Assembly: GCF_907164915.1 (NCBI RefSeq) | Contig: NC_061862.1 | Coordinates: 144,406,972-144,470,971 of the forward strand | DNA from: Impatiens glandulifera | Taxonomy: Eukaryota; Streptophyta; Magnoliopsida; Ericales; Balsaminaceae | Reading direction: 5' to 3' | Length of the DNA: 64,000 nucleotides | In this document: positions 1-11,179 of the stretch, piece by piece | Position numbering within the stretch: the first letter of the stretch is position 1 | Layout of the letters: each line of letters starts with the position of its first letter | Notes under the pieces: generated by a model | Told to the model about the DNA's origin: nothing | Seen by the model: only the letters and a program-made list of their open reading frames with translations | Databases searched by the model: none | Made by a program: the position numbers and the translations under genes

Positions 1-444
1 ATGCACAACATACTATTTTTCATACACTGTATTCTTTAAACAAGGTAAGTCAAATGTTCAATAAGATTGTACAATTATTGACATTTATATGGCTGACTTG
101 GATGAGTCTGGAGTTAATTTGTTCAATTAATGCAATTAAATTAAGTTCTAAACCATTTCATAAAACAAATTTATACACTATATAGATTTTTTATCCGATA
201 AAAGAAATCAAGATGTCCAAAAGAGAGAAAACACATTATATTCTTACTAACAAATAACAATTGACAATTACTTATTCAATCACTACATCAATTGAAACGT
301 GAAATGAACAATTACTTATTCAATCCCAAATTGCATTCCTATTCTTATTGCAAAATATACAGGTGCATCCACGACAAATGTTGAAAGCAAAGAAGAACAG
401 AAAAAAGAAATTCTCTATCAAGTCATTCCCTTCTTCAAAAAAGG

Positions 445-740
445 GATGACCCATCGCTACAAGGAATGGCCCTTCGCTGTAAGGGATGACCCATCGCTAC
501 ATGGGGATGAACCTTCGCTACATGGGGATGGTCCATCGTTACATGGGGATGGCCCTTCGCTACATGGGGATGGCCCATCACTACATGAGGATGGCCATTC
601 GCTACATGGGGATGGCCCTTCGCTATATGGGGATGGCTCATCCATAGAGATGGCCCTTCACTACATGGAGATGGCCCTTCGTTACATGGGGATGGCCTAT
701 CGCTACATGGAGATGGCCCTTCGCTATAAGGGACGACCCT
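445..740. repeat. 21-bp tandem array (about 14 units) inside MULE-A
   Basis: Units read roughly CCCTTCGCTACATGGGGATGG and repeat head to tail with point differences, for example TACATGGAGATGG and GCTATATGGGG. Because 21 is a multiple of three, long open frames run through the array on both strands. They encode only low-complexity repeats and are not taken as genes. The array lies in the place expected for a 5'UTR intron of a leftward gene. Confidence 0.9.
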
Positions 741-1083
741 TCGCAAGAATCCCATGAATCTTCTCTGAAACAGAACCTATTCAAAGCATCATCTGCAAAT
801 ATCATCATCGACAAGATGAACAATCAATATGAACAAGATGAACAATAAGAACAACCTCATGATTTAGGGTTTGAAGATAAACATTATGGAAATAAGAACG
901 TAAATTGATACGTATGATGAACAATAAGATGAACACATGATATTAGAACGGATTTTGGTCGTCGATCTGTATGATGTGTTCGTTTAGGGTTTCATCGACG
1001 TCGCCGTGGCCGTAGAGAGAGAGAGAACGCGGAGTAGAGAGAGAAGAGAGAAAAAAGAAAATAATGAAATGAAAAAATTTGAG

Positions 1084-1096
1084 TATTTATATAAAG
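1084..1096 (-). promoter_or_regulatory. TATA box of the leftward MULE-A transcript
   Basis: Read leftward the sequence is CTTTATATAAATA, about 135 bp inside the element terminus. It is followed by a CT-rich leader (1010-1060). Position and context fit a core promoter, but no transcript start is visible. Confidence 0.45.
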
Positions 1097-1231
1097 AACA
1101 TATTCCCATCGCGTTACGCGATGAGAGTATTTTCGTCAAAAAAAAATAAAGATGTCACCCGCGCAATTAGAATTATGTTGTGACCACCGGCACAATTAAG
1201 GCCCTTTTTAGGGTATTTGCTCAAATTTCCC

Positions 1232-1886
1232 TTTTTAATATATAGATCATTTAAAAGAAAAATAATATAAAAAGACAAAAACAAAACAAAATGCGTTAAA
1301 TATATTAATATATATGAAATATAATAATTTCAATGTTTGCCACTCTTTGCATAATTAGAGACTTAACTACTAGTCAATATTTATTCGGTAAGAATATAAG
1401 GAGAAATTGTATTGGATGAATTATTGATATACATAGAGTATGTTTATTATATAGACATTTTAATAAACTTATATGAAAATTAATATAATATAATAATATA
1501 ATAATATAATAATGATATTATCACAATTTATAATATCCATGAGATTCTACCTCTTCGCTGATTTTCACATTGTTTCACCCCAGCATTCTATGTCCATGAG
1601 ATTCTACTTTTTTCGTTTTTTTATGCAACACATTGTTATCCTATCGTTGGATGGATCTTAAAACTCACGAGTAACTTTAGAGTTCATTCAGTTGTTGTTT
1701 CACCATAGCACTCAATGTCAATGAGATTCTACCTTTTTGCTGGTTTATAAGTCAACACATTGTCATCTTGTAACTAGATAGAGCTCACGAGTTTCTAAAG
1801 CTTAAAGAATACATCATCAACATTTCAACATTTCGTCTTCAACCTCAAGTTATTCAAGTTCTTTCCATCTTAAGTTTGAAAAGGGA
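1232..1886. other. AT-rich spacer with an imperfect direct repeat
   Basis: No gene is seen. Two related segments, at about 1530-1675 and 1680-1800, share ATGAGATTCTAC and CACATTGT motifs and look like a diverged duplication. They may belong to the retrotransposon whose LTR-like segment begins at 1887. A short purine stretch (GAAAAGGGA) lies immediately before 1887. Confidence 0.4.
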
Positions 1887-1989
1887 TGTTAGAATATAAA
1901 ATAATATATCGATAAGATATTATTAAAATATTATAAATTGTAATAATATCAATATTATATTATATTATATTAGTTTCTTTATAGGTCTA

Positions 1990-2074
<85 letters not shown>

Positions 2075-2132
2075 CCTAACTTATGTAACTCTAAATATAA
2101 CATTTAATACAATTTCTTTATATATTCTAACA
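1887..2132. repeat. LTR-like segment (TG...CA) containing a long TA microsatellite
   Basis: The segment starts TGTTAGAATATA and ends TATATTCTAACA, a perfect 12-bp terminal inversion with TG/CA ends, which is common in copia LTRs. About 78 bp of TA repeat sits at 1993-2070. A purine tract (GAAAAGGGA) precedes the left end, as expected for a 3' LTR on the plus strand. A minus-strand copia remnant begins 250 bp to the right, and the segment could equally be that element's 3' LTR. No second copy or target duplication was found. Confidence 0.45.
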
Positions 2133-2388
2133 ATTGTGATAATATCATACAAATATATTATTTTATATGAGATGAGACTCCTTTTGACCAAGGGTTGAAT
2201 AAGGTCTGAAATCTTCTAGAACATTTTGATCAATACTTCCGCTGAAACTTAGCCGGATAATTGGAGTGAAGACTAAGTTTGGAGCATCCGCGAGTACCAT
2301 CTCATTAAAAACTTTATCAAGGAAAATTCATTGGGACAAAACCTTGATAAGGGAAAAAGAGTATGGTCTTCACGGATTTGGAAGCGGA

Positions 2389-3780
2389 TTAAGATCTCGA
2401 GAGGTCTACTAGCCCAAGTTTGTTGTAGATGTGGTTGCAAATCTTGAGGCTAGCGGCCTTGGTGAATATGTCAACCAATTGATATTTGCTCCTTATAAAA
2501 TATGGAAATGTTACTCCTTCTTCAATCTTCTCTCTTACTTTGTGGTAGTCAACCTCTATATATTTTGTTCTCTCATTAAAGACTGAATTTGTTTCTATAT
2601 GAATTGCCGCTTGATTATCACAATACATAGTGATTGGAGTTGACGATTCTATACATAAATCATTGATGAGTGCCTTCAGTCATACCAACTCATTTGTTAA
2701 TTTCCTCATAGCCCGATATTTAATTTTAGAACTTGAACAAGACACCACATTTTGTTTTTTAGACTTCCAAGTAACCTGATTTCCTCATATGAAAGTGCAA
2801 TAACTCGTGGTTGATTTTCTATCAATTGCATCTCCAACATAATATACATCACAATACTTAACAATCTCAGTATTTCCATTCTTTCACATTCAAAGGCATT
2901 GACCTGGTGAGCCTTTGAGATACTCGGAGAATCCTTTCAATCATGTTCCAATGATAGACTGTAGTCTCCTTCATGTGTTGGCTAACTAGGTTCACAATAA
3001 AACATAAGTCAGGTCTAGTGATTATTAAGTAATTGAGCTTACATACAAGTATCTGGTATTAAGGAGGATTGACATAATGTTTGTTTAGTGGATCATATTT
3101 TTCTTTCTCCTCCTTTCGTTTGTTTAGAACCTAATTTTCCTATTTTACTTATCAAATCAACAGTATACTTCCTTTGTGATAAAAATAAGCATTCCTGAGA
3201 ACGACATACCTCTATCCCTATGAAATATTTTATCTCTCCCAAATCTTTAATATCAAATACATATTTTATAAATGATTTAGTTTATTGAATACCTACTTGA
3301 TCATTGCATGAAATGATCAAGTCATCCATATAAAACAAGACAATAATGATGCCTTGAGGACTTTAGAGGGTGAATAGAGTGTGATCAGTTTCTAATATGC
3401 TAAAATCTTTATCCTTGAGTGTTGAGATGAGCTTGTGATACAACGCCCTTGGAAATTGTTTGAGTCTATAAATTGATTTTCTAAGTCTTAGAACTTTTCA
3501 TGGAGTGATTGAATTTTCAGGGCCTAGTAGTAGATTCATGTAGACTTCTTTTTCCAATTTTCCTTGTAAGAAGACAATATTCACATACATTTGCTACAAA
3601 TCCCACGAAAAGGTTGGTTGTATGAATCTTTGGTACAGGTGAAAAAGTATCATTGTAATCCTCCTTATAGTTTTACGTGAACCCCTTACAAATGACATGC
3701 CTTGTACCTTTTATATCACCATTGACATCAGTTAAAACCGATCTATAAAAGAGCGTTCAAGAGCTGGTGGTTGGTTATAT
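2389..3780 (-). pseudogene. Ty1/copia pol remnant: reverse transcriptase and RNase H
   Basis: Minus-strand reading gives canonical copia landmarks in the right order but in several frames with stops. An RT start with YNDTFSPVPKIHT lies near 3640. The RT active-site box FYMDDLIIS lies near 3310-3345 (YMDD in place of the usual YVDD). Then come DRKSTTSYCTFI and VTWKSKKQNVVSCSSS near 2740-2830, and the RNase H end YCDNQAAIHI...ERTKYIEVDYHKVREKI...LVDIFTKA at 2389-2628. Integrase and gag were not found. Downstream (2170-2385) lies the TCAAGG...AATTTTCCTTGATAA block often seen near the 3' end of copia elements. The copy is dead, and only its family assignment is secure. Confidence 0.88.
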
Positions 3781-4128
3781 GTGAAACATATGGTGATATT
3801 GTGAGTAGCAAATATGAGAGTCACAACTCTTGTAACAAAAACAAGAATGAAAATACTCAAAGACCTCTTGTCGAAACCTTATTCAATAGTCCATGGACAT
3901 GGCATTCTTTCTCGGGTTAATGATCTCTTAAAAATATATTAAAAGAGGAGTAAGTTTCGTGATGTCAATAAAATAAGGCTTGAGCTGAAAGCAATATTTT
4001 GGTATAGTGGAAGTTGATAGTTAATAATTATACTCAAAAATAACTGAGTCGAGTATAAAGTGTGACGAGATAATGTTTCATAGATAAATAGTAACGGACA
4101 AGTTCGACAATTTGTCAAAGTTGGTATA
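3781..4128. other. AT-rich spacer, nothing recognised
   Basis: No open frame or repeat of note. It may include more decayed copia sequence from the element to its left. Confidence 0.3.
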
Positions 4129-4296
4129 TGTAGACACTCATTTTTTCACCTCCAATTTTTATAGTTTATAAACAACTATTTTTAAAATATTTAAAGTTTT
4201 AAGAATAGAAACAAAAGAGTTTTTATTATACTTAGAATATTTAAGGGTTTTAATTAATTAAATCACTTAGATAAGTTAAAATAAAAAAAGAAAAAT

Positions 4297-4330
<34 letters not shown>

Positions 4331-4883
4331 CTTGAATTTTATTTTGTTTAATTTCAATTGTTTTGTTTAATTTGATTAGATTTAATTTGATTTTATTAAA
4401 TAAAATTATCTTGTTAAAAGGGTTTAAGACCTAGTCTTTCTCTTTTATTAAAACATTTGTTTAATTACTAATTTAAAAATTAGTTAATTTTCTTGTTTTG
4501 AAAAGTTAGTTAGTCATTCTTTTAGAAATTTAGTTATATGAGATAGGAGTTAGTTAGTTATCTTCATTCTTTTATTTTATTTGTTTTTATTTGATTTGGT
4601 AGGGAAATAAAAAGACCAAAATGTGAAAATCATGGAGCTTAATGGACCAAAATCCATCAAGAACTAAGATCCATGAAGACTATCCAAGAATAGGCCAAGA
4701 ACTTAAAAGAATGCCAAGATCCATCAAGAGAAAGGCCTTAATTTCGAAATTGTGAAGGTCCAAGCCCATATCAAGGTCAAAGTCATTTCAAGTCGAAGTC
4801 AAGATGAAAGGATCGGCGACACCAATAGAGATAGGGGTCTGGATATTGACGACGACTTCGGATAAACGATTTAATAGAAATCC
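4129..4883. mobile_element. Probable left part of an old gypsy-like LTR, interrupted at 4884
   Basis: The segment begins TGTAGACACTCATTTTTTC, which resembles TGTAAGCACTAAAAATTTGC at 53865. AT-rich sequence follows in both places. The continuation seems to resume at 13672 and run to a TGGCGACTCT motif at 15511. That motif resembles the junction between an LTR and its primer-binding region in many plant gypsy elements. This is inference from composition and short motifs only. Confidence 0.3.
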
Positions 4884-6745
4884 TGTTAGGGATTTAAATC
4901 ACTATCTATTCTTCACAAACCCTTGTAAACTCTTGAATGATTCAAGTGCGAAAACGTTTGCTCAGGTTTGAAGCTAAGAACCAAAGAAGGAGAAGATGAC
5001 AGAATGTAAATGACACAAAGAGCTGTTTATGGATGTTCGGAGCAAAATTCTCCTACGTCACTCCTTCTTCCAACCACCGGAAGGATTCACTATACTTTTC
5101 TTAGAATCAATTACAGTTGCACGGCTATCTCACTGTTGAACAGAATAGACTTTATTCAACTTACAATATATTGAAGAATATCACTCATCTAGACAATACT
5201 TTGATTATATCTCTCTCTTGATGTATATACAGTAAAACAAGAAAGCAATTTGTGAGTTTGTTCGTGTATCAGCTTGTATGTTCTTGTGTGATCCAGCGCT
5301 TCTTCCGTTGTCCTTGATGATCTTTAAATAGAGAGCAAGTATCAATGGTCGAATCTTCTATAATAACATGTGGCGAACTTCCATTGGAAAACCCCCATAG
5401 TACACAAGTACAACAGACTCTATGCATCATGATCGTGGTCGTACCAATCTGGTAGTGCGCCAAATATTCTTCAAGGATTGTCCTACAAGAAACAAGTAGT
5501 GGGAATAATATTTGCTTACGTGGCATTGGTTCATTGGTTGCAACTGGCTGTCGTACTGATCTGCACGAAATAGTGGAGCAGGAGTAGCATACATCTAGTT
5601 GATCATGGGTAGACGGACGCTAACTTCAAGCAACTGCTCAAGCATGGCATTAGACATGCTTCAATTAGACTAACAAGTCTAATGAAGTTAGACGCCCCCG
5701 TCTAATAGCAGGATCTATTAGACCACCAGGTCTAATGGGATTAGACTACACGTCTAATTACGGTTCCCTTCAGACTAATCTGAAGGAGTTAGACTGCACG
5801 TCTAACTTTCATCTCTGTTAGACGGTACGTCTAACTATGTCTCCATTCAAACTAATCTGAAGGAGTTAGACTGCACGTCTAACTCTCATTTGTTAGACTA
5901 TATGTCTAACTATGTATTAGTTAGACTGCACGTCTAACTACGTATCTGTTAGACTGCACGTTTAACTACGTATAAGTTAGACTGCACGTCTAACTACGTA
6001 TCAGTTAGACTGCATGTCTAACTACGTATCCGTTAGACTACACGTCTAAATACGTATCCGTTAGACTGCACGTCTAACTACGTTAGTTAGACTACACGTC
6101 TAACTACGTATCTTTTAGACTGCATATCTAACTACATATCCGTTAGACTGCACGTCTAACTACGTTTGTTAGACTGCACGTCTAACTACATATGTTAGAT
6201 GACACGTCTAACTACGTCTATTAGACTGCACGTTTAACTATGTATATGTTAGACACGTCTAACTACGTCTGTTAGACTACACGTCTAACTACATATTCGT
6301 TAGACTACACGTCTAATTACGTATCTGTTAGACTGCACGTCTAACTATGTATCATTTAGACAGTACGTCTAACTACGTTTGTTAGACTACACGTCTAACT
6401 ACGTCTGTTAGACTACACGTCTAACTACGTATCTGTTAGACTGCACGTCTAACTACATTTGTTAGACTGCACGTCTAACTACGTCTATTAGACTACACAT
6501 CTAACTTCGTCTGTTAGACTGCACGTTTAACTACATATCCGTTAGACTACACGTCTAACTACGTCTGATAGCCAATAAGTCTAATAAACCTCATTTAGAC
6601 TTAGTCTAATTTAGCATGGTTTAATGCAACTGCACAAAGACAATTAGATGGTTTAGATTTCTTCTTTGAGTTTTATACACACTCATCATCAAAATTCCAT
6701 TAGTCAGAATACTTTGACCCTTAGTCAAAATAATTTGACCCAATA
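4884..6745 (-). repeat. 3' LTR of the copia-like element
   Basis: About 1.86 kb. From 5274 to the right it matches the second copy at 12280-13671, including the segments around GATCATGGGTAGACGGACG and TTCAGACTAATCTGAAGGAG. The part 4884-5273 has no partner because the other copy is truncated. That part contains the GTGAATCCTTCCGG and CCGAACATCCATAAACAG blocks on the minus strand. The left edge at TGTTAGGG (4884) is chosen because it gives a CA end on the transcript strand and is only probable. Confidence 0.75.
5640..6580. repeat. Palindromic minisatellite in the left LTR
   Basis: About 30 head-to-tail units of the type TTAGACTGCACGTCTAA followed by a spacer such as CTACGTATCCG. The unit length varies from about 20 to 29 bp. 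Each unit is itself an inverted repeat (TTAGAC / GTCTAA around TGCACG). There are no unique spacers, so it is not CRISPR-like. Confidence 0.93.
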
Positions 6746-6759
6746 ATTTCCCCCTTTTT
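6746..6759 (-). promoter_or_regulatory. Polypurine tract of the copia-like element
   Basis: The minus strand reads AAAAAGGGGGAAAT, preceded by CATCATCATC, immediately before the LTR start at 6745. Polypurine tracts in this place prime plus-strand DNA synthesis in LTR retrotransposons. It fixes the element's orientation as minus. Confidence 0.8.
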
Positions 6760-6999
6760 GATGATGATGTTAAAACTTTACATAGATAAAAAATAAATAT
6801 CCATTCAATTCAAAGAAAGAGTATTTGTTCGCAAATTATAGAAACGAGTTCCAACAATCATTATTCATAAACCAAGTTTAAGAAATCAAGTTCACAATCC
6901 AACAAAAAATAGTTTAGGAGAAAAGAGATTATTGATCTTCCCTTTCAACGAGTGGGTCGATTGGGTAGCAGAATCCTTGACTGCTAAATTCTTCACCAT

Positions 7000-9900
7000 T
7001 CAGAAGGTTTCGAAGGGAGGAAGAGAATGGACACCACAACCACTTCCACCACTTCTACCACCATGATCACCTCCACTACTTCTACTACCACGATCACCGC
7101 TGCGACCTCCACCTCTTTTGATTGGCCTATCGCTTTCATCACCGGTTTGCTTTCGCTTTGATTTGGTGCCTATTGAAACACATCACCTCTTCTTATGTTA
7201 TTATCATCTCCTTGGGTAATGAAGTTCTTCTCTTTATCGGCAGCTGCTTTAGCATCTTCTTCAGCTTGAATTTTCCTTGCGAATGAATCAACTTGTTCCA
7301 ATCGCTCAGCATCAACTCTGCTCATATTACCCTGTATTTCAACCATTTTATTTCGAAGCAAGCTTATTCCATCCATGACTTCATTATGGAGTTCGATGGA
7401 GTTTTCCCTTTCATAGTCGATCAAATCGCTCTACCGTCTGAAGATGTTCTTTTCAAATTTGGTGTGTCTTGTTGAGGGTATTAATCTCGTATGTGTTCCT
7501 CTTCAAGGTTTGCTCCATCTCATTTTGTGTTTTAAGAAGAGAGGCAAATTCCTTCTTGTTTGATTTCTGGGTCTTCATAATCTTCACCATGTTCAATTGC
7601 ATTTCATCCATATTCTTCTGAAGGGTGCCCATCAATGTTGTCATAGACTTCATAAACTTTGCACCACCAGCAGATGATCCTTCATTTGATGACATCTCTT
7701 GAGATTATGCTGGAGCGGTCCGAATGGGACTGATATCGGTGTGAACCTGCATGGACTACTCTAGTCCATCCTTCTCTGAGTTACTTTCAAACTTTCTCTC
7801 TTCTTTATCACCCAAAATTTCTTCACATACTTTGTGACAAATCGTCTGAATGATGAGGAAGGTTAATGATATCATCATGAACATTCGCAACTTTGATGTC
7901 CGGAAATGGTCGAGGCTTGGGAGAACCGGGAATGAAACATTGAGACAAAGGAAGCCCTTCTGATGATTCATCATTTTTATCTTGTTTCCCCTCAAATGAG
8001 GAACTCTTCTCTAATTCCTTGTCATTTGAGGGTTCCCCCTCAGATTGAGCTTCATTAGGCTGTCTGACTTCAGTCTCCTTCTCTAAAGATGCCTCTGATT
8101 CGATGACAGGAGACTCCAACACTTCCTTTTTTTGGGTTACAATAGCTTGAATGGGTTCCATAACGACTTCTTCTTCTTCAATAATGGGACCGGGTTGAAC
8201 TGGTTCCACAATTTGCTCAATTTTGGGTTGAGCCATTAGACATTTTTCTTCAGCTGAAAAACTTCCCAATTCTATAAGAAGAGCAGCGACTTGCTCATCT
8301 TCCGGAACAACAAAATCACGATCCTCTGACAGATCCATAAGTTCATCTTCATCTGAGGAACTTTCTAAAGGACTAACCTTAGAGCAATTTGCTCCATGAA
8401 CGTACCTAAGAACGGTAGAAATGTAGTCTTGCATGATTTCATCTAATCTTTTCAAAGCCTTCTCCTCTGCCTTAGGATTCTTCTCAAGGGGATTGAAATT
8501 GGCTCTTCTAGCTTGAAGGACCGGAAAGAGAGCTCGACCTCTCAAGTTTGCTTCAACCAGCTCTTTTCTCTTAAGAGCTTCATATACTTCTGACGTCTTA
8601 GCCTATTTCAGGACTCTCTTTTTAACGTTGATCAACTCCAACCATTGATTGCTTATGCCCTTTTCCTTTATGACCTCATCATTTCTAACAGACATTCTGT
8701 TCAAGACCCAGGTATGAAAGATCTTGATCTTTTTAGCAGCTTTGACTTTGGCTTGATCCATCATAAGGTCAACAATGCAAGTAGTTTCAGAGACCTCCTC
8801 ATTTGAGTCGGTAGCAATATCCTTCCCTTTTCCAATGACCTCAACATGCTTTGGAGTGGGCCTTGGTTCCCTAAATGTTATACCGGCAACTTTTCTGGTT
8901 TCGCACATAACCTCATGAGCAGAAAGAGGTCTATCAAAAAGCTCAGGAGTGGGTTCTGACAAACAATCTTTCTAGTCACTATGGACTATGCCTGGACAGG
9001 ATTGGAAACAAGGGGCTCTTCGACCGACACAGAAAGGGCTTTTTCAGATGCATTACCAGCAGCAAGGGTAAGAACTGCACCTTGCTCTGGTTCAAGAGAA
9101 ACTGTAGCTACGACAACTACAAAATTGGGTTGACGGACATGAGATGGAATCCTGTCAAGATTATCAATGTTTGGACCAACTGGCTCAACAGTTGGCCCGA
9201 CAACAGGTTCCTCAACAGGAACAGAAACAGATTTATCTTGTTCCAACATAGGAACATTAAACTTAGGCACTTCGGCCTGAGATTGAGATGGGGTTACCTT
9301 AGATGATGCTTTTAGAGACTTAGATGCCATAGGAGCCTTTGATTTTTCTCCTTTTGAAGCGAAGGACTTAGCAGGTTTTCTTAACTGACTCGCGGCTGGA
9401 GACAGGGGAAACATTGGAATAGTAGCAAGTTCGACTGGACCTTTCTTAACTTTAGAATCGACTATTCCAGAGTCATTCTTCGAAGAACTTTTCAGACTAG
9501 TAGAACTAGCCTCTGATTCATTGATTGTTCTCATTCTATTGCTCCTGTCGACAAGATACAAGCTGCCGGATGTTTGGAACGAGAAACAAACCTTCCACCT
9601 GTCTGTTGGCTTGATGCTCCAGATAACGATTCCTTGTTGTTCTTCATTTAGACAAGGGTGTTGGCAACAATGAAGACATTATACACCCGATAGAATTGAT
9701 CGTCTCATAATCCCCCATAGGAACCCCTAAGTCTTCCAACATTCGGCTTAGTTGAGCAGCAAAGCTCACACTTTCTTTGTTCTTGGGGTTAATCGTCGCA
9801 CATAGGTTCAGGTACAACGTTGAGGCCCAGTTGACCTGAATCTCTTTGGAGATAGTCGTCATATAGTCAAAACGGTATTGACTATAGAGATGAAAATAGT

Positions 9901-10348
9901 CCGCCTTCACTTGAAGAACTTTAGCAACCACATCATTCAACAAAATAAAGTGGGGTTTAAGAGACTTCTTACTCCCGTTTAATCGGATTTCTGAACCATC
10001 GGCTGAGGAAACCGTCTTCATTTCTACCGTGACTTCAGATGGCAGCGATAGGTTGAACGTATGGCCCTCTGATGGAAGTTTGAATAATTCCGCATAAGAT
10101 GCTTCGTTGAAAGAAATTTCTGTGTTATTCACTATTGTAGTAATGGAATCGCCAACCATAGTCGTCGATTTGATGAACTCTCGGACCTCCTTCTCGTGGA
10201 ATATGAACAGTTCGCCGAGATACTTCCCGAGACCGGAATATTTAAGGGATCTAAACATGTCGACCACATCTTGTTGATCGAACGTATAAATGGAAGGAAA
10301 GTCCACCTGCAAAGTACAATGACCAAGTGTGATTCTCTTGTTGCCCAT
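7000..10348 (-). pseudogene. Decayed 'putative plant transposon protein' ORF carried by the copia-like element
   Basis: The start is ATG at 10348 (MGNKRITLGH). The first 234 codons are open and encode a globular domain with DVVDMFRSL, FHEKEVREF and NWASTLYLNL segments. I remember such segments from a large family of plant retroelement-borne proteins of unknown function, especially in Lamiales. TGA at 9644 ends it, and the same protein continues in other frames. Residues rich in Ser/Pro/Glu follow at 8986-9561. A segment at 7823-8962 is cut by a single in-frame TAG at 8603. A coiled-coil-like, Met/Gln/Lys-rich part lies at 7170-7695, and a Gly/Arg/Ser tail (RGGGRSGDRGS...) ends at 7000. An intact copy would be about 1,100 residues. 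The role is unknown. It lies in the sense direction, where pol would be expected. Confidence 0.72.
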
Positions 10349-10468
10349 TTTGAAGGAATACGAACAGACACAAGATGAACAAGGGTTTCTTAGAGAGAAA
10401 ATCGAAGAAATCTAGGGTTCTTAGGAGATTTAAGAGAGAAAAAGCTTTTTCAATCTCATGCAGAATGT

Positions 10469-10480
10469 CCTTATATAGAC
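10469..10480 (-). promoter_or_regulatory. TATA box of the extra ORF
   Basis: The minus strand reads GTCTATATAAGG about 120 bp before the ATG at 10348. An AT- and CT-rich leader (TCTCTCTTAAATCTCC) lies in between. Spacing is right for a Pol II core promoter. This suggests that the ORF was expressed from its own promoter and not only from the LTR. Confidence 0.55.
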
Positions 10481-10619
10481 TCCCAAGAGTCGCATATGTT
10501 AACCGTCATATTTTCCTAGGGGTAGGACCCATCATTAATATTAGACGTACTTTCCAAACAGTCATCATTAATTTTAGGGGTATATTAGTCATTTTCTCTT
10601 AACTTGAAAGACACGTGTC

Positions 10620-11179
10620 TTCATGTTATTAGGAGATGACTATGTTTATATTTGAGCGGGAAACTTAGATATCACAGTACGTGGGACAACTGTCCTTGAT
10701 CAGTCTAATACACACGTAGTTAGACATTTTTCTTACTTCTATAACTTTGAAAACTAAACGTCTATTAGACGCATGGGTCTATTAGACACAGGTGTCTAAT
10801 TACGTGTCTCATAAACGTCTAATGTCTATTAGACGTAGACGTCTAATTACGCATGAACAGAACGTATTAGACGTGTGTCCGGTTAGACGTGAGCTTCCAA
10901 TTGCTCTTGTCTTAAAAACGTCTAATGTCTATTAGACGTATAGGTCTAACCGCGCAGGTTATTAACCAAGACACATAGACTTAGATGCACAGAGTGTAAG
11001 TAAAAATATGTCTAAGTACATGCTTTTTCTTTAGACGATCTCGTCTAATAGACCGATTAAAGCTTTTTGTCTGCGTGTATCTTTATTTTCATAATAAATT
11101 TTACCTCTCCTTTTGTGCCTATACAAAATGAACAAACAAATGTTTTGAGGTCCTTAAGACCAAAAATATTTTTAAAACA
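10620..11179. other. Spacer with scattered palindromic TAGACG/CGTCTA repeats
   Basis: Several units of the form GTCTAATGTCTATTAGACG occur between 10690 and 11060. They resemble the LTR minisatellite but are less regular. No pol sequence is seen here, although this is where integrase and RT would lie in a complete copia element. Confidence 0.55.

Larger units (their letters stand above)
1..1231 (-). mobile_element. MULE-A: terminal part of a Mutator-like element, continuing off the left edge
   Basis: Read on the minus strand, position 1231 begins GGGAAATTTGAGCAAATACCC, shown here as the terminal motif. It resembles the terminus of the complete Mutator-like element at 39749 (GGGAAATTTGATGG). 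Inside it follow a TATA box, a CT-rich leader rich in CTCTCT, a GC-rich segment, and then a 21-bp tandem array at 445-740. This order (terminus, promoter, CT-rich leader, array) is the same as at both ends of the complete element. No transposase is reached before the window edge, and the second terminus and target duplication cannot be seen. I infer the 5' end of a MULE gene transcribed leftward. A different DNA transposon with similar ends is the main alternative. Confidence 0.6.

Noticed and set aside
435..823. Long open frames on both strands with His-Pro-His or Gly-Asp-Gly-Pro-Ser repeats
   Set aside because: They arise because the 21-bp unit is a multiple of three. No domain, and several frames are open at once.
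1887..2132. Assigning this LTR firmly to the adjacent copia pol remnant
   Set aside because: The purine tract lies on the plus-strand side, opposite to the minus-strand pol, so ownership cannot be decided from this window.
5640..6580. Regular short repeats that could suggest a CRISPR array
   Set aside because: There are no unique spacers of constant length, the unit is palindromic and varies in length, and the context is a plant retrotransposon LTR.
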